NCBI GenBank assembly: GCA_021793645.1
Contig: JAJYSJ010000001.1
Coordinates: 248,001-312,000, forward strand
Direction of reading: 5' to 3'
Source of the DNA: Bacillota bacterium
Lineage (GTDB): Bacteria; Bacillota; Sulfobacillia; JAJZYS01; JAJYTV01
Length of the DNA: 64,000 nucleotides
The notes below the pieces were generated by a model. It searched no databases and was not told where the DNA came from. It saw nothing but the letters and a program-made list of their open reading frames with translations. Positions 62,771-64,000 of this stretch are shown here, in pieces. The number at the start of each line of letters is the position of its first letter. The first letter of the stretch is position 1. The translations under genes were made by a program, and so were the position numbers.

Positions 62771-63430
62771 TTGTCGATGGCACGCCTTCGCGCTGCCGCG
62801 TCCCTCCTGCCGAAGCGCGGCAGAATCGCCGATGTCGGCGCGGGCGACGGTGCGCTCTCACTCCTGCTCGCAGCAGAAGCAGAGCATGTGCAGGTCATTG
62901 CGACCGAGGCCGCGAGCGGCCCCTACGCGCGCCTCGCGGCCGCCTGCCGCGGCGAGGCGCGCATCGCGCTGCGCTTTGGCAGCGGCCTTTCGCCGCTGCG
63001 CGGCGAGCGGCTCGACGCGATCGCAGTGCTGGGAATGGGCGCATCGACGATCCTTCAGATCCTGGAAGGCGCCGCGGAGCATCCCGGGACGCTCTTCGTA
63101 CTCGGGCCGATGCAGCATACACCTGTGCTGCGCCGAGGTTTGAGGGAACGCTCTCTCGCGATCGTCGACGAACGGCTCGCCGTCGAAGGCGAGCGAGTCT
63201 ACGAACTGATCGCCGCGCGCATCGCCCCGTCTCCCCCGCTCTCCTGGCTCGACCAGCAGCTCGGGCCGGTGGTTCGCCGCACGCACCCACCCGGCTTCGC
63301 CCGGCTTTGCGAACAGCGCCTGCGCCTGCTGCGCGCCAGACTGCGCGGTGCGAAGGGATCGCTGCATTTGGAACTTGAAGGCCACATCCGGGCGATCGAG
63401 GAGGAATACGATGGACCGCGCGACGCTTGA
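62771..63430 (+). CDS. trmK: tRNA (adenine-22 N1)-methyltransferase TrmK
   Basis: The 219-residue class I SAM methyltransferase has the nucleotide-binding IADVGAGDGALSLLLA, VIATEAASGPYARLA, and the characteristic AVLGMGASTILQIL. FVLGPMQHTPVLRRGL and a C-terminal helical coiled-coil follow, as in TrmK/YqfN. The TTG follows AAGGGGGGAG. The next gene is Nif3-like, the usual Bacillota pair. Confidence 0.92.
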   Translation: MSMARLRAAASLLPKRGRIADVGAGDGALSLLLAAEAEHVQVIATEAASGPYARLAAACRGEARIALRFGSGLSPLRGERLDAIAVLGMGASTILQILEGAAEHPGTLFVLGPMQHTPVLRRGLRERSLAIVDERLAVEGERVYELIAARIAPSPPLSWLDQQLGPVVRRTHPPGFARLCEQRLRLLRARLRGAKGSLHLELEGHIRAIEEEYDGPRDA

Positions 63431-64000
63431 GGCGACGCTCTCTACCCTGGCGCACGGTCCCTTCGGAGAGGCTCCGCGCGCGGTCGGGCGCATCCCGGAC
63501 AGGGTCGGCCGATTGGCGATCGGTTGGGTGGAGCCGCAGGATCTCCTGGCGGACGAGGTGGCGCTGGCACCTGCAGCGCAGCTCGGACCGGCCTATGCAC
63601 TCGGCGACGCGCTTTGGGCGCATCCGGATGCGTATCCATCCGCGCTCGCACAGCGTCTCGGTTTGCGCGGCATCACCGCGGCGCTGGCGGTAGGCCGCTC
63701 GGCTTTGCGCAAGATCGCCGTGTTCGTACCGCTCACCCACCTCGGCGCAGTGCGCGATGCAGTTGCGTCGGCTGGGGCAGGATTTCTCGGCGGCTACCGC
63801 GACTGCACGTTCGCGGCCGAAGGCACCGGCACATTCTTGCCGCTTCCCGGCTCGGACCCCTTCATCGGAATCGTCGGCACGCGTGCAGAGGTGCCCGAGG
63901 CGAGGCTCGAGACCGTCTACCCCGCGTACCGGGAAGATGCGGTGATCAAGGCGGTGCTGAGTAGCCACCCTTACGAGCAGCCTGCGTATGATATTTGCGA
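63411..64000 (+). CDS. Nif3-like protein with atypical N-terminus, partial at the window edge
   Basis: About 196 residues are visible. From residue ~100, KIAVFVPLTHLGAVRDAVAS, GYRDCTFAAEGTGTFLPL and LETVYPAYREDAVIKAVLS, with HPYEQPAYDI, clearly match the insertion domain of Nif3/YqfO. The N-terminal 100 residues lack the IAHHP-type metal-binding His motif expected there. The ATG has GAGGAGG 7 nt upstream and overlaps trmK by 20 nt. It may be a shortened, non-metal form; the C-terminal domain lies beyond the window. Confidence 0.75.
   Translation, partial: MDRATLEATLSTLAHGPFGEAPRAVGRIPDRVGRLAIGWVEPQDLLADEVALAPAAQLGPAYALGDALWAHPDAYPSALAQRLGLRGITAALAVGRSALRKIAVFVPLTHLGAVRDAVASAGAGFLGGYRDCTFAAEGTGTFLPLPGSDPFIGIVGTRAEVPEARLETVYPAYREDAVIKAVLSSHPYEQPAYDIC

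Overview
The window comes from a high-GC, endospore-forming member of the Bacillota. Three things show sporulation: a GerA-type germinant receptor operon, an SspF-like small acid-soluble spore protein domain, and a DUF3243 protein. GatCAB, PcrA-LigA, UppP and TrmK-Nif3 gene orders are also Bacillota-like. Base composition is clearly high in GC, and GTG, TTG and probably CTG starts with strong AGGAGG sites are common. An Alicyclobacillaceae-, Sulfobacillus- or Thermaerobacter-like relative is plausible, but the genus cannot be fixed from this sequence. No rRNA, tRNA, CRISPR array or intact mobile element was seen.

Layout. 1-4.9 kb (minus strand): murD (partial), an aminotransferase, a spore-protein/glutaredoxin fusion, an endonuclease III-like protein, an MFS transporter, a selenocysteine glutaredoxin and an unknown protein. 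5-7.3 kb (plus): class I aldolase, then a Fur-boxed metal-transporter/fur pair. 7.3-8.9 kb (minus): a second selenocysteine thioredoxin-fold protein, a HAD phosphatase and nrdR. 9-14.4 kb: AlaX-type editing protein, phosphodiesterase, trmL, a LysR regulator, an IS200/IS605 relic, a polysaccharide deacetylase and a lipoprotein. 14.5-25.2 kb (minus): rlmD, gatCAB, two oligopeptide ABC ATPases, ligA and pcrA. 25.4-31.3 kb: uppP, an HD-GYP response regulator with a hybrid kinase, and a TPR protein followed by a small exported peptide. 31.8-43.1 kb (minus): an eleven-gene fatty-acid beta-oxidation operon headed by its TetR regulator. 43.3-48.7 kb: an FUSC protein, a Crp/Fnr regulator, MIP18 and DUF2249 proteins, and two polytopic membrane proteins around a CRP-like palindrome. 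48.7-53.4 kb (minus): gerAA-gerAC-gerAB-corA. 53.5-64 kb: an M42 peptidase, a redox island (Tpx, glutaredoxin-like protein, SelW-like selenoprotein), two threonine-dehydratase paralogues, a second Crp/Fnr regulator, a phosphoglycerate-mutase relic, a PfkB kinase, a beta-hydroxyacid dehydrogenase, a YigZ-family protein, DUF3243, trmK and a truncated Nif3-like gene.

The main discovery is that three separate genes (4137-4382, 7299-7772, 55921-56169) make sense only if an in-frame TGA is read as selenocysteine. In each case the TGA lies exactly at a redox-active cysteine position of a thioredoxin-like fold (UxxC, UxxC and CxxU). A hairpin with a G in the second apical-loop position lies within about 17-26 nt downstream of each TGA. 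Ordinary gene callers would miss or truncate all three. The organism therefore probably decodes UGA as Sec, although no sel genes lie in this window.

Other notable items are the in-frame fusion of a spore DNA-binding protein to a glutaredoxin domain with its own internal start, a candidate TPR-receptor/peptide signalling pair, and a CRP-type palindrome between two divergent DUF2249 operons.
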